From the NCBI GenBank assembly GCA_024707305.1, contig JANPZZ010000014.1:62001-126000 (forward strand): a DNA stretch of 64,000 bases, given 5' to 3'. Below the pieces are notes generated by a model. It searched no databases, was not told where the DNA came from, and saw only the letters and a program-made list of their open reading frames with translations. Source of the stretch: Chitinophagaceae bacterium. Lineage in GTDB: Bacteria > Bacteroidota > Bacteroidia > Chitinophagales > Chitinophagaceae. The position numbers and the translations under genes were made by a program. Shown here piece by piece: positions 29,362 to 39,671 of this stretch (within the stretch, counting starts at the first letter, position 1; the number at the start of each line of letters is the position of its first letter).

Positions 29362-31110
29362 TTAAAGGTTGTTCTTTTTCTTTTGGTCAATGATGTATTC
29401 GCTGGCACGCATAGACAATGCGAGAATCGTCCAGGTGATGTTCTTGTCGGCCTGTGATACAAACTGTCCACCGTCAACACAAAACAGGTTTTTACAATCA
29501 TGTGCCTGGCTCCATTTGTTTAATGCAGAACGACGGGCATCATTACCCATACGAACAGTACCCGCTTCATGAATAATTTCACCGGGTTTGGAAAGACCCC
29601 AGTTATTTGAAGCGTCGTCGTCGCCACCCCAGGTAATTACAGCACCCATATTGTGCATGATTTCCTTAAAGGTTTCTTTCATATGCTTCGCCTGCTTTAT
29701 TTCATGCTCACTCCACTTTACATTAAAGCGAAGTACGGGGATACCATATTTGTCTACAACATTGGGATCAATTTCGCAATAGTTCGTTTCTTGTGGAATG
29801 GCTTCACCGCGACCGGCCATTCCCACACTTGCACCATAGAAGAAGCGGTAATCTTCTTTCAATGAAGCACCATAACCACCCGCTTCTTTCTTCTTGCCGT
29901 TTACGACATACTTGCCGTTCATGTTTTCAATGCCAAAATTGAAACCATAAGCAGGTTGTCCCATTCCACCCCAGTATTCGATGTGATAACCACGAGGGAA
30001 ATCGAGTTTTTTGTTATCCAGCCACCAGGGCGAATAAACGTGCAAACCACCCACACCGTCTTCATTGTAACGTTTACGACCAAAAGAGGGGAGGGGAGGT
30101 AACCTCCAAGTGCGGCACCGGTACTATCATGCAGGTATTTACCCACAACATTACTGTTGTTGGCAAGTCCGTTTGGATGACGTTGTGATTTCGAATTGAG
30201 CAACAGCCTGGCCGATTCGCAGGCACTTGCTGCAAGAATCACCACACTACCTGATACCTGGTATTCCTGGTTATCTTCTTTGCTTACATATGAAATTCCC
30301 GTAGCAAGCCCTTCGCGGTCGGTCAGTACTTCACGAGCCATTGCGTTGGAAATAATATCGATATTGCCGGTTTTCATCGCCGGATAGATCAGGACGTTGG
30401 GCGAAGAAAAGTCAGCTTTATAGTAACTGCAGTTACGCGCACATTGAGCGCAGAACTGGCATGAACCACGTTCACTATTGCCGGGCAGGGGTTGTGTAAG
30501 AATTGAAAGACGTGAAGGAATCACACGAACACCAGCCTGCGTTGCCGCATTTTTAATAAACAGCTCATGCAGTCGCGGTTTTGGCGGAGGCAGGAAAATG
30601 CCATCCGGATCATTTTCCAGACCTTCGTTGGTACCGAAGATGCCAATCAACTGGTCAACGCGATCGTAAAACGGTTTGATTTCGTTATAGTCTAACGGCC
30701 AGTTCACCGAGGCCATCAATGCTTTTTCTTTTAAAGTCTTTAGGACCGAAACGGAGTGAAATACGTCCCCAGTGATTGGTTCGTCCTCCTAACATACGTG
30801 AGCGGAACCAGTCCCATTCAGTTCCTGATTCTTTTGTATAAGGTTCACCTTCGATATCCCATCCACCATAGTTTGCATCAAAATCGCCGAAGGGGCGCAG
30901 CTTGGTACTGGCACCGCGACGTGGTGAATCCCACGGATTGAGAAACTGTGTGATGTTTTTTGTTGGATCATATAAAGGCCCGGCTTCAATTACACAAACT
31001 TTCAAGCCAGCATTGGCTAAAATGTATGCCGCCATGCCACCACCAGCGCCTGAACCTACAATGACTGCATCGTACTTTTTTGGATTTTTCTTAATCTGAA
31101 AATCGCCCAT
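29362..31110 (-). CDS. GMC-family oxidoreductase (two frame breaks)
   Basis: A flavoprotein of about 582 residues that probably oxidises a sugar or sugar alcohol in the periplasm. The FAD-binding motif is VGSGAGGGMAAYILANAG (about 17-34), followed by the family loop RMLGGRTNHWGRISLRFGP. A Cys-rich stretch ERGSCQFCAQCARNC is frequent in Bacteroidota members. The C-terminal catalytic region has EAGTVRMGND and LFCVDGGQFVSQADKN. Frame breaks are at TTTTT 30723-30727 (remove one) and GGGG 30088-30091 (add one); together they restore KRKALMASVNWP and PSPSFGRKRYNEDGVGG. It has no signal peptide of its own, and the partner at 28663 supplies a Tat signal. The two genes form an operon with a 32-base gap. 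Confidence 0.91.
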
Positions 31111-31194
31111 AGTTGGTTTTAGTTGAAGAAGGCAATTTACGAATAAATACCAATCGCAAATGGGAATTTTGTTTCCTGTTTCTTAAATTTAAAC

Positions 31195-33161
31195 ATGCGA
31201 TCAATCGTTATTAAAATGCTTGCCTGCCTTATCTCAATTTCCGCAACCGCGCAACAAACGGGTTTCGAAAATTACCCGGTTTATAATGGAAAGGATCTGG
31301 GCCTGGTGCTGACTTCATCAACAACGTCATTTAAAGTTTGGGCTCCCACTGCAGATAGTGTGGAACTTCGTCTTTATAAAACAGGAGAGGGCGGTGTGCC
31401 GGAAAAGAGCTTGTGGATGAATAAAGATCAAAGCGGAACATGGTCTGTTCTTCTCAATCAATCATTGAAAGGATGGTTCTATACCTACAAAGCATTTATA
31501 AAAGGCAGGGACATGAATGAGGTGCCGGACCCTTACGCTTTTGCAACAGGTGTAAATGGAAAACGTACCGCAATTATTGATATAAAAGAAGCAGCGCCGA
31601 TTAACTGGCAGCAAGACAAAACACCACCCGGACTCCATCCCGTGGATGCCGTCATCTACGAGTTGCATGTACGCGATGCCAGCATTCATGAAACAGGAGG
31701 GATGAAGGTGAAAGGTAAATTCATTTCCTTTACGGAACGTGGTACGAAGAATAAAGAAGGGTATAGTACCGGGATTGATCATATCCGGGAATTGGGTGTA
31801 ACCCATGTACACCTGCTTCCTTTTTTTGATTTTCTCTCCATTGATGAAACGCGCGCCGACAAACCGCAATACAATTGGGGATATGAGCCTTTGAATTATA
31901 ACGTGCCTGAAGGTTCCTATTCAACCAACCCTTACGAACCCGCTACACGTATTAAAGAGCTACGTGAGATGGTAATGGCATTTCATGCTAACAACCTCCG
32001 CGTGGTGATGGATGTTGTTTACAATCATACAATGCTCACTGAGGATTCCTGGTTCAATCAACTGGTGCCCGGCTATTATTATCGTCAGAATGCGAGTGGC
32101 GGCTTCTCCAATGCGACAGCTTGTGGAAATGAAGTAGCAAGTGAAAGACCGATGGTTCGGAAATATATCCTCGAGTCGCTTGAGTTTTGGATGCAACAAT
32201 ACAAACTGGATGGTTTCCGCTTCGACCTCATGGGTGTGCATGACATCAGCCTTATGCAGGAGATAGAGAAAACATTAAAGGCGATCAATCCTTATGTACT
32301 GTTATATGGTGAAGGGTGGGCGGCAGGCGAATCGCCTATGCCAGAAAATCAACGTGCATTGAAAAAAATGCATCGCAATTAAAGGGAGTCGCAGTTTTCA
32401 GCGACGATATCCGCGACGGAATCAAAGGAAGTGTATTCATTGAAGATGAGAAAGGATTTGTGTCGGGACGAAAAGGAATGGAACAAAGCATTCGTTTCGG
32501 CGTGGTGGCATCATGTCAGCATCCTCAGGTAGATTACAGCCTGGTGAATTATTCAAAAGCTCCTTACGCAACCGATCCGGGGCAGGTGGTTACTTATGCC
32601 GAGTGCCACGATAATCACGTGTTGTGGGACAAACTGGCTTTATCTGCCAGCGAGTTTGATGAAGCAACACGCATACGCATGCATAAACTTGCACTGGGAA
32701 TCGTTCTTACATCGCAGGGTATACCATTCCTTCATGCAGGTACCGAATTCTTGCGTACCAAAAATGGAAATGAAAATTCCTATAATGCCGGCGACAGCAT
32801 CAATGCAATCGACTGGAGTTTAAAATCGAAAAATAGAAACGTCTTCCAGTATGTTCAGTCATTGTTGAAACTGCGTCGTGAACATCCTGCTTTCCGTTTA
32901 CGTACGGGCGATCAGGTACAACGATATATCCACTTTTTCGATACACCCGCGTCTATTGTTGCGTATAAAATCGACGGATCGGGTGCGCATGATAAGTGGA
33001 ATACTATTATCGTAGTATATAATGCGCAACAGGGCGCAACCACATTCGATCTTCCCAAAGGACAGTGGAAACACGTCGATCTGGAAAATGAAAAAGTAAA
33101 AATTCGAAAGAATACAGCGTCTTTACCTGGCATTGGATGCTATGTATTTTATCAGCAGTAG
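31195..33161 (+). CDS. type I pullulanase, GH13 (one frame break)
   Basis: A secreted debranching enzyme of about 655 residues that hydrolyses alpha-1,6 links in pullulan or limit dextrin. The signal peptide ends at SISATAQ. An N-terminal CBM48-like domain (FKVWAPTADSVELRLY) precedes the GH13 barrel. Catalytic regions are I VVMDVVYNHT, II GFRFDLMGVHD (nucleophile Asp), III LYGEGWAAG (acid Glu) and IV YAECHDNHVLWDKL, and the type I pullulanase motif YNWGYEP is present. The frame breaks in the A7 run 32362-32368. Adding one A joins QRALKKNASQLKGVAVFSDD. It is monocistronic as far as visible. Confidence 0.93.
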
Positions 33162-33186
33162 CCGATTCCCTGTCTTTAAATTAACA

Positions 33187-33216
33187 TTTGACTTTCAAGT
33201 AAAAAGACTACATTTG
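33187..33216 (+). promoter_or_regulatory. Full promoter (-33 and -7) of the DEAD-box helicase
   Basis: TTTG (33187-33190), 18 bases, then TACATTTG (33209-33216), matching both Bacteroidota promoter elements. The predicted transcript begins near 33222 and has a leader of about 165 bases. Confidence 0.7.
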
Positions 33217-33221
33217 TGGTT

Positions 33222-33387
33222 CTTAATGTTTCGCTCTTCCAGTATCGTCAACGGTTCTCACCTCAACGGCCCTGATGGCTTAACGTAAGGCAGGTAACGT
33301 ATCAAGCTGATTTTGATAGCCTTACCACAAATCATTCAAATATTTCGCAGTTTTATAGTTGAAAGTACTTTCAATGGTATTTGCTGT
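33222..33387 (+). promoter_or_regulatory. Structured 5' leader of the helicase mRNA
   Basis: The leader contains a nested hairpin. GTAAGGC (33285-33291) pairs with GCCTTAC (33319-33325), and inside it TATCAA (33300-33305) pairs with TTGATA (33313-33318), leaving an 8-base bulge on the left and a 7-base loop. Long structured leaders are typical of cold-shock or autoregulated DEAD-box helicase genes. Which applies here is unknown. Confidence 0.55.
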
Positions 33388-34665
33388 ATGCTGCCCAAAG
33401 AAAAAAAATTACAAGTGTTATTTAAAGACTTAGCGATCGCGGAGCCCTTGCTCCGTGCATTGGGTGATGAAGGTTATGAAAAACCGACGCCCATTCAGGA
33501 ACAGGCAATCCCTTATGTTTTACAACAACGTGACTTACTCGGTTGCGCGCAAACAGGCACCGGCAAAACAGCCGCCTTTGCTATTCCTCTATTACAATTA
33601 ATGTCGCAAACGGCACCAAAAGCTGCTGAAGGGCGCCGTTCTGTTCGTGCTTTAGTGCTTACGCCCACACGTGAACTCGCGATTCAGATTGAAGAAAGTT
33701 TCAAAGCCTATGGCCGATATCTCTCATTGAAACCTATGGTGATATTCGGGGGCGTTTCGCAGTTTAACCAGGTTGCTGGTTTACGCAAAGGTGTTGACAT
33801 CCTCGTTGCCACTCCCGGCCGACTGATAGACCTGATGAACCAGGGACACATCTCGCTTTCAGATATCGAGTTTTTTGTTTTAGATGAAGCCGACCGTATG
33901 TTAGATATGGGATTTGTGCAGGATGTTCGTCGCATCATTGCCAAACTTCCCAGCCGCCGTCAAACATTATTTTTCTCAGCAACAATGCCTCCTGAAATTC
34001 AACAGCTGGCGAATATGTTATTGAGCAATCCTGCAAAAGTGGAAGTGACTCCGGTTTCTTCAACTGCAGATACCATTCAACAGTATTTGTATTTCACCGA
34101 AAAGCAGAATAAGAGTTCACTGCTCATTCATCTGCTTAATAACCCCGAGATACCTTCAGCACTGGTGTTTACCCGTACAAAACATGGTGCTGATAAAGTT
34201 GCCCGTGTATTGTCGAGAGCAGGTATCAGAGCGGAAGCTATTCACGGGAATAAAACCCAGAATGCTCGTCAGTACGCTTTGAACAATTTCAAAACACGTC
34301 GTTCACGTGTACTCGTTGCAACTGATATTGCAGCTCGCGGTATCGATATTGATGAACTGACTCACGTCATCAATTTTGATCTTCCGAATGTTCCCGAAAC
34401 TTACGTACATCGCATTGGTAGAACTGGCCGTGCTGGCGCTGATGGTACTGCGTTTTCATTCTGCGATTACGAAGAAAAAATTTACCTGAAGGATATAGAA
34501 AAATTGATTCGTAAATCTATTCCCGTAGTGAAAGAACATCCGTATGACGTTCCTCTGATGTATTCAGTAACGTCATCAGCTCCGACTTCACCTGCCGTAC
34601 ACAGTCACCTGAACCTCCGCAGAGGTGGAAGTGCCCGTAGAGGAAGAACTTTTTCACAACGATAA
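33388..34665 (+). CDS. DEAD-box RNA helicase, RhlE-type
   Basis: An ATP-dependent RNA helicase of about 425 residues, acting in ribosome assembly, RNA decay or cold adaptation. All motifs are visible: Q motif [10 protein letters not shown], motif I AQTGTGKT, Ia [30 protein letters not shown] and [12 protein letters not shown]. The C-terminus is a short basic Arg/Gly-rich tail ([15 protein letters not shown]), as in RhlE proteins. I start it at ATG 33388; the earlier in-frame start at 33313 would code through the leader hairpin. A terminator follows. The frame is intact. Confidence 0.92.
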   Translation: MLPKEKKLQVLFKDLAIAEPLLRALGDEGYEKPTPIQEQAIPYVLQQRDLLGCAQTGTGKTAAFAIPLLQLMSQTAPKAAEGRRSVRALVLTPTRELAIQIEESFKAYGRYLSLKPMVIFGGVSQFNQVAGLRKGVDILVATPGRLIDLMNQGHISLSDIEFFVLDEADRMLDMGFVQDVRRIIAKLPSRRQTLFFSATMPPEIQQLANMLLSNPAKVEVTPVSSTADTIQQYLYFTEKQNKSSLLIHLLNNPEIPSALVFTRTKHGADKVARVLSRAGIRAEAIHGNKTQNARQYALNNFKTRRSRVLVATDIAARGIDIDELTHVINFDLPNVPETYVHRIGRTGRAGADGTAFSFCDYEEKIYLKDIEKLIRKSIPVVKEHPYDVPLMYSVTSSAPTSPAVHSHLNLRRGGSARRGRTFSQR

Positions 34666-34687
34666 GAATTGGTCTAAAAAATATAAA

Positions 34688-34713
34688 GCCCCCGGAATTT
34701 CGGGGGCTTTTTT
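34688..34713 (+). terminator. Terminator of the helicase gene
   Basis: GCCCCCG and CGGGGGC with loop GAATTT form a seven-pair GC stem followed by eight or more T. Confidence 0.9.
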
Positions 34714-35246
34714 TATCCTTTTGGTTTGATAGAATATTTTAAAGAAACCAGCCCGGTTTCGTATTGCTTATTCTCAACCAGCTTTAATTCCACCCTGCTT
34801 TTTAATCCTGTAAACAAAGGTTTTCCGCTTCCAAGGAGGATGGGGTGCACCGATAACCATAACTCATCCACCATGCCTTCGCTAACCAGAACCGAGGTTA
34901 GTTCGGCGCCGCCATACAGCCAGATATTTTTTCCTTCTTCCGCTTTGATTTGTTTAACCCGTGCAATTGCATCTTTGCGACGGATCTGAATCGCTCCCGG
35001 TTTCACTGAGGAAAGTGTATCTGAAAAAATATATTCAGTAACAGGAGGCATTCCCGGAATCGCTGCAGCGTCGCCCAACTTTTGCGCCAGTTCATAACTT
35101 TTCCTTCCCATAAACAACGCATCTATTTCCGCAAAGAATTCAGTTAAGCCATAATCCTGGTCCGTAAAACACCAGTCAAATTCACCGTTAGGACCTTCAA
35201 TAAATCCATCGAGGCTTACAGCAAGCCCCAGCACAACCTTTCTCAT
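34713..35246 (-). CDS. dihydrofolate reductase family protein (RibD C-terminal domain)
   Basis: 177 residues, a stand-alone pyrimidine-reductase fold similar to YyaP/YwjB proteins. It starts RKVVLGLAVSLDGFIEGPNGEFDW, typical of the family, and has the NADPH-site segments MGRKSYELAQKL and NIWLYGGAELTSVLVSEGMVDELWL, then HPILLGSGKPLF. These reductases have no firmly known substrate in most bacteria; it is not the main folate enzyme. It stands alone, convergent with the helicase gene. Frame intact. Confidence 0.9.
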   Translation of the reverse strand: MRKVVLGLAVSLDGFIEGPNGEFDWCFTDQDYGLTEFFAEIDALFMGRKSYELAQKLGDAAAIPGMPPVTEYIFSDTLSSVKPGAIQIRRKDAIARVKQIKAEEGKNIWLYGGAELTSVLVSEGMVDELWLSVHPILLGSGKPLFTGLKSRVELKLVENKQYETGLVSLKYSIKPKG

Positions 35247-35390
35247 TTGCGATAAAATTTAATGTAAGGCAATTTACGGCTGACTATTCGAAAAATCAGC
35301 AACCCGTTCCACCAAACTGCCAATTCAAACAGGAAGCTGTGTGTAAAAAATGGTGAGTAGCCGATTTTTGAAAGATTAAAACCTTCATCA

Positions 35391-35988
35391 ATGAAAATCT
35401 TCATCGCAGCGCTCGCAATTTTCGCGTGTTCATCGGCATGTACACAAACAAAAAAATACAGTCCCGGCGGATTTGATTACCGACGATACCACGTATTGGA
35501 CGGTTACTACACTTTCAAATATGCAATACCTGAATACCACTCCGGGAGCTTATTATAACACAACCCGTAGCGGTGGAGGTATGATTGTAAAATTCAAATT
35601 TCTGCCTGGAGACAAATACAAATTCATGTTGTTTGTGCAGGCCACTACATACAATATCACCAATGAATCGTGGACGGAAGCGGAAGGAACAGTTGAGTTT
35701 TCGAAAAATGAAAAAGGGCACACCATTTTTAAGACGAAGCCTTCAAAATGTTTTTACCGGATGAATCAGAATGGAAAGATTACAGAAAGATATGCAACGA
35801 AAGAAGAGTTGGCAACCAAACATACTACTACTTATTTGTGGGATAAATGGACTAACCCGACAGATGAAAAGAATGAATATCTGTTGATACTGGATCTTAC
35901 TGCAAATCCCGGTGCTGATGTAGACAAACCGGAAACAATAAAACCCGACATGGTATCAAAATTTTTGATACCAGCGAGAAAGAAATAA
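35391..35988 (+). CDS. lipoprotein, unknown (one frame break)
   Basis: About 198 residues. The ATG at 35391 opens a lipoprotein signal (MKIFIAALAIFACSSAC). The frame then breaks in the A7 run 35450-35456; removing one A gives TQTKNTVPADLITDDTTYWT and continues to the stop at 35988. The mature domain is beta-rich (GGGMIVKFKFLPGDKYKFML, EAEGTVEFSKNEKGH) and reads like a lipocalin or similar barrel, ending with a basic KFLIPARKK. No family recognised. A hairpin follows at 36059. Confidence 0.72.
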
Positions 35989-36446
35989 TAAATGAAAGGG
36001 TAACGGAACGAATAGGGTAGCGGATTTAAAAACGGGCCTTCTATATAAAAAAAAAAGAGGGATAGAGAACTATCCCCAACTTTTTTTGACAGAGGCGAAT
36101 CGGTGCCTCATGTCGAGCTTAAAATAACCTAAACCTTAACCATCAAAATTTTTCAGAGCCTAAACCGACTATATAGTAATCCTTTGTTTTCCAACAGGTT
36201 ATTGGATCGGATCTAGGGTTATCATGTTCTAATGACACCACAAAGATGCGACGATTAAGAGGCCTGGAAAATAGAAAAAGATGGTATTCTCGTGTACGTA
36301 AAAATACGGCACTGTTGTAGTCGTTATTCTACAAAATAGTACTCAGTTGAACACGCCCGATGGAAGATAGAGTTTTATAAATTAACAGCATCTCCTATCT
36401 GTAAAGTAAATACAGGTTTATACTTAATTCAGGTTCAACGTTGAGG
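35989..36446. other. 458-base region without a gene
   Basis: Between two convergent genes. It holds an A-rich tract (36046-36056), the terminator at 36059, and then about 360 bases with stops in all frames and lower GC than the genes. A weak hairpin (CTGTA-AAGTAAA-TACAG, near 36400) is the only further structure I see. Confidence 0.6.
36059..36087 (+). terminator. Terminator after the lipoprotein gene
   Basis: GGGATAG-AGAA-CTATCCC is a perfect seven-pair hairpin with a seven-T run a few bases later. A run of A on its left could serve the opposite strand. Confidence 0.72.
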
Positions 36447-37536
36447 TTATAACTCGTTGATGCGTGTAAATAATTTGCGGAAACAATTCCAGGGCGTATT
36501 GGGATCCTTGTCGTCAGCAACATTATAAAAACCGCGAAGGAATTGTTCATTTCCCGACCATACCGTTTGAATCATTCCCTGCAAACGTTCACGAACGGGA
36601 CGGGGTGACTGTGCGCGTGCACGTAATATGTCTTCCAGTTGGATAAGTGCCAACTCAGGTTTTCTCCAGGGACAGGTCAGTACATTAAATCCTTTTATTG
36701 CGAAATAAACCGCTGTTGGGTCGGCACGTTCATAGTGCCAGTCGCAGATTACAACGTCTTTTGGAATCAAATCAATCGCAGGATGCGTTTGGTTGATACT
36801 CGCTTCCCACATTCCCAGACCTGTTATATAGCCATCCAGCAAACGATCTCCCCAGATCCAGAGTTTGCGGTTTTTTAATGCCAGATGGCTTTGAATTTTC
36901 GTCAGTTCGTTTGCAAACAAAACTGCTTTATCTTTTCCTGCGCACCGTGGACATTTCGGATCACCGATATAAAACACTTCGTCCATCCCCGCATGGAATG
37001 CCTCCGATTCAAATGCATCACAAATTTCATCCATTAGTGCAAACACCACTTTATGTACGCCGGGATGTTGGGGGCAATAACTTTTACAATAGAGGCTGTC
37101 GGCATTGGGCCATTTATATTCCGCAGGCATTTTCACATGTGGCGTTTCATCAAATTCCGGGTACACTTTAAGCAGGTTGCCCACTTTTTTCGGCCCAGGA
37201 TTGGTGGCCCAGCAGGTTAATTTGTGGAATGATTCGAATGCCGTGTTCGCGCGTAAGCGTCACCATCTTTTTTACGTCGGTCATCGACAATGCATTTTCA
37301 TCACGCAATTCCGGATGTGAAGTAAACTGGAAATTGTAATCCACGCGTAGAATAAGTGTATTCACTTTCCGGGGCGCTAATTCATTTTTTATAAATAAAA
37401 GGAAAGAATCCACTCCGGCTGGTTTGGGCGCTGCAATACAAAAACCGCGCACTGGTAACAGGCTGTCTAGTTTGCTTTGTGCCTGTATAGTCAAACTATT
37501 TGCAAGAAGGCAAAGAAGTAGTATTTTTTTAAGCAT
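36447..37536 (-). CDS. GH20-like glycoside hydrolase (one frame break)
   Basis: A secreted protein of about 362 residues similar to the catalytic barrel of family 20 beta-hexosaminidases. I start it at ATG 37536 (MLKKILLLCLLANSLTIQAQ signal). The frame breaks in the T6 run 37185-37190; removing one base joins HQSWAEKVGNLLKVYPEFDE. The barrel segment EAFHAGMDEVFYIGDP matches the position of the catalytic Asp-Glu pair, and IIPQINLLGHQSWAE and KLWIWGDRLLDG are other barrel strands. The usual N-terminal GH20b domain is missing, and the substrate is unclear. It may act on chitin or glycoprotein fragments, but this is inference. Confidence 0.78.
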
Positions 37537-37863
37537 GGTGGGATTATTAGGTGAATTCACTGATTTAAATGTACAAAATAATGTATTGCGATCTGGTTTG
37601 CACTGATCACCGTCGTAAAAAAATCGTACGGGAAATTACTTATGATTTTTACGATAAAATCTGATAATCCTGAGAGATCCGTATTCATTCTGAGATGTTA
37701 TTCTTTAGAACAACCCTTTTTGTAGGAGTTCAACTACACAACACGCCATAGGGCGTTGACAGTTTATTAACAACTTCCACTATTTTCTATGAGTTTGTTC
37801 CGGCGTTCCTTTGTTCTAACCAAGTACCAATAAACCAACTTCCTTAACAATTAGATCAACCCT
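37537..37863. other. Promoter and leader region of the sigma factor gene
   Basis: 327 bases without a gene between divergent starts. A TTGAC at 37756 and TATTTTCT at 37781 could be promoter parts for the sigma factor, but neither is a clear consensus match. The sequence before 37700 is rich in AT with short hairpins I would not assign. Confidence 0.4.
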
Positions 37864-38742
37864 ATGGGAATGAGACAGCTCAAAATCACGAATTCGATTA
37901 CGAATCGTGAATCAGCAAGCCTGGATAAATATCTCCAGGAAATTGCAAAAGTTGAAATGATTTCACCGGATGAAGAAGTACGTCTTGCCGGTCTTATCCG
38001 CAAAGGCGACAAAACAGCGCTTGACAAACTTACCCGCGCTAATCTTCGCTTTGTGGTTTCAGTAGCTAAACAATACCAGGGTCAGGGACTTTCGCTTTCT
38101 GACCTTATTAATGAAGGAAATCTCGGATTGATTAAAGCTGCTCAGCGCTTTGATGATACCCGGGGTTTTAAGTTTATATCCTTCGCTGTTTGGTGGATTC
38201 GTCAGTACATCCTGCAGGCGCTCGCAGAAAATTCGCGGATTATCCGCCTTCCAGTAAATAAAGTTGCCCTGAGTGGCCGTATTAACAAGATTTCATCTTT
38301 GTTGGAACAAAGACTTGAGCGGGCTCCGTCTTCAGAAGAGCTGGCAGAAGAAATGGAAATGGATCTGGAAGAAATCCAGCAATCGCTTCGCCATAAAGCA
38401 AACCACGTAAGTCTTGATTCACCTGTAATGGGCGAAGATGAGGATGGATGTTTACTTGATCTGTTGGTAAATGATTCAGCCGATAAACCCGAACGTGATA
38501 TGCTGCACGGGGATTCACTGAAGTTGGAAATCGGAAGATCACTGCAGGTGTTGAATGTAAAACAGAAACTAACGATCTGTTATTACTTTGGCATCGATGT
38601 GGATCATCCAATGAGCCTGGAAGACATTGCGCGCAAAATGGAACTTACTCCCGAACGTGTACGTCAAATTAAAGACAAAGCATTAACCATTCTTCGTACC
38701 ACTAAAAACAACAATGCACTGCGAAGCTACCTGGGTGCCTGA
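37864..38742 (+). CDS. sigma-70 family RNA polymerase sigma factor, RpoD-like
   Basis: Directs RNA polymerase to promoters. 292 residues. Start RQLKITNSITNRESASLDKYLQEI is the standard N-terminus of Bacteroidota primary sigma factors. Region 2 has LSLSDLINEGNLGLIKAAQRFD and KFISFAVWWIRQYILQAL, and region 4 ends MSLEDIARKMELTPERVRQIKDKALTIL. Compared with the usual housekeeping protein, regions 3 and 4 diverge: CYYFGIDVDHPM replaces the highly conserved FFGIG segment, and the end is NNNALRSYLGA. This may be a second, group-2-like copy; the true rpoD would then be elsewhere. Frame intact. Confidence 0.9.
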   Translation: MGMRQLKITNSITNRESASLDKYLQEIAKVEMISPDEEVRLAGLIRKGDKTALDKLTRANLRFVVSVAKQYQGQGLSLSDLINEGNLGLIKAAQRFDDTRGFKFISFAVWWIRQYILQALAENSRIIRLPVNKVALSGRINKISSLLEQRLERAPSSEELAEEMEMDLEEIQQSLRHKANHVSLDSPVMGEDEDGCLLDLLVNDSADKPERDMLHGDSLKLEIGRSLQVLNVKQKLTICYYFGIDVDHPMSLEDIARKMELTPERVRQIKDKALTILRTTKNNNALRSYLGA

Positions 38743-39576
38743 TCAACGTTGATCGCCGGTTGCTATCGGTTTATCATTCCTTGACCACTCGCTCCAGGAG
38801 CCGACATAGAGTTTGGCACCACTGAAACCAGCTTCTTCCAAAGCAAGTATTGTGTGACAGGCTGTAACTCCGGAGCCACAGTGAACGGTAACCTGACGAG
38901 GTTCTAATCCGTTCAGAAAATTTTCGTATTTCTCTTTCAATACTTCTTTGGGAAGGAAGTTTCCTTCTGCATCCAGATTTTCGATATAAGGCAGGTTGGC
39001 AGCACCCGGAATATGACCGGCAACTTTATCGATGGGCTCACTTTCGCCTCGGTAACGGTAGGCCTCCCTTACATCAATTACCAGTTGGCCATCATCCGCT
39101 GCGGCTGCGGCCACGTCGTTGATGTTTGCCAAAGGTGACTGCCATTCCGCAATAGGATAGGGGGCAACAGGAGAAGGAGAAAATGCATCCCTCGATAGTT
39201 CCCAGCCATTTTTTTGCAGTGCCTGCATTCCACCGCTTACTACCTGTACGTTTTTATGCCCTAAAGCTCGCAGCATCCACCAGAACCTTGCCGCCGCATT
39301 AGCACCCGACTTGTCGTCGTAAGCAACAACATGTGAATCAGGAGTGATACCGACTTTCCCCAGCCATTCTGCAAATTGCTGGGGAGAGGGGAGGGGATGT
39401 CGTCCGCCATCAGCAGCATTTTCTTTTATATCAGCCAGGTCTTTATCCAGGTCTGCATGCACCGCCCCGGGTATATGCCCATCGAGAAAGCGCTTCTGGG
39501 CATCCGGCCCACTTCGTGCATCTACAAAAACAATATCCTTTTGATTGCGCAGTTCTGTTGCTGATATAATGTGCAT
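38743..39576 (-). CDS. sulfurtransferase with two rhodanese domains
   Basis: 277 residues, similar to thiosulfate or 3-mercaptopyruvate sulfurtransferases. The first, inactive rhodanese domain has VFVDARSGPDAQKRFLDGHIPGAVH and the second VIDVREAYRYRGE with active Cys in the loop HCGSGVTACHT. CGSGVT is typical of the mercaptopyruvate type. Its stop codon lies directly against the sigma-factor stop, within the 14-bp palindrome GATCAACGTTGATC. Frame intact. Confidence 0.92.
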   Translation of the reverse strand: MHIISATELRNQKDIVFVDARSGPDAQKRFLDGHIPGAVHADLDKDLADIKENAADGGRHPLPSPQQFAEWLGKVGITPDSHVVAYDDKSGANAAARFWWMLRALGHKNVQVVSGGMQALQKNGWELSRDAFSPSPVAPYPIAEWQSPLANINDVAAAAADDGQLVIDVREAYRYRGESEPIDKVAGHIPGAANLPYIENLDAEGNFLPKEVLKEKYENFLNGLEPRQVTVHCGSGVTACHTILALEEAGFSGAKLYVGSWSEWSRNDKPIATGDQR

Positions 39577-39604
39577 GGTTGAGAATTTCTTTTATCTTTT
39601 AATT

Positions 39605-39653
39605 AAAATGTCGGTATTGGTTTGTTTCAGAAAACAAGCCAATACCGACATTT
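39605..39653 (-). terminator. Long hairpin after the M28 peptidase gene
   Basis: AAATGTCGGTATTGG..TTGTTT pairs with AAACAA..CCAATACCGACATTT over about 20 positions with one mismatch and a small loop. A short T run follows on the minus strand, so it is placed to end the M28 transcript before the rhodanese gene. Confidence 0.75.
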
Positions 39654-39671
39654 ATTTTTCTGATAACTAAA

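Noticed and set aside
29362..31110. Three separate GMC-type genes or pseudogene pieces
   Set aside because: One-base repairs in TTTTT and GGGG runs join the pieces into one normal-length protein.
35989..36446. Hidden gene or mobile element in the 458-base gap
   Set aside because: No frame is open for more than a few dozen codons, and no terminal repeats or transposase remnants are visible.
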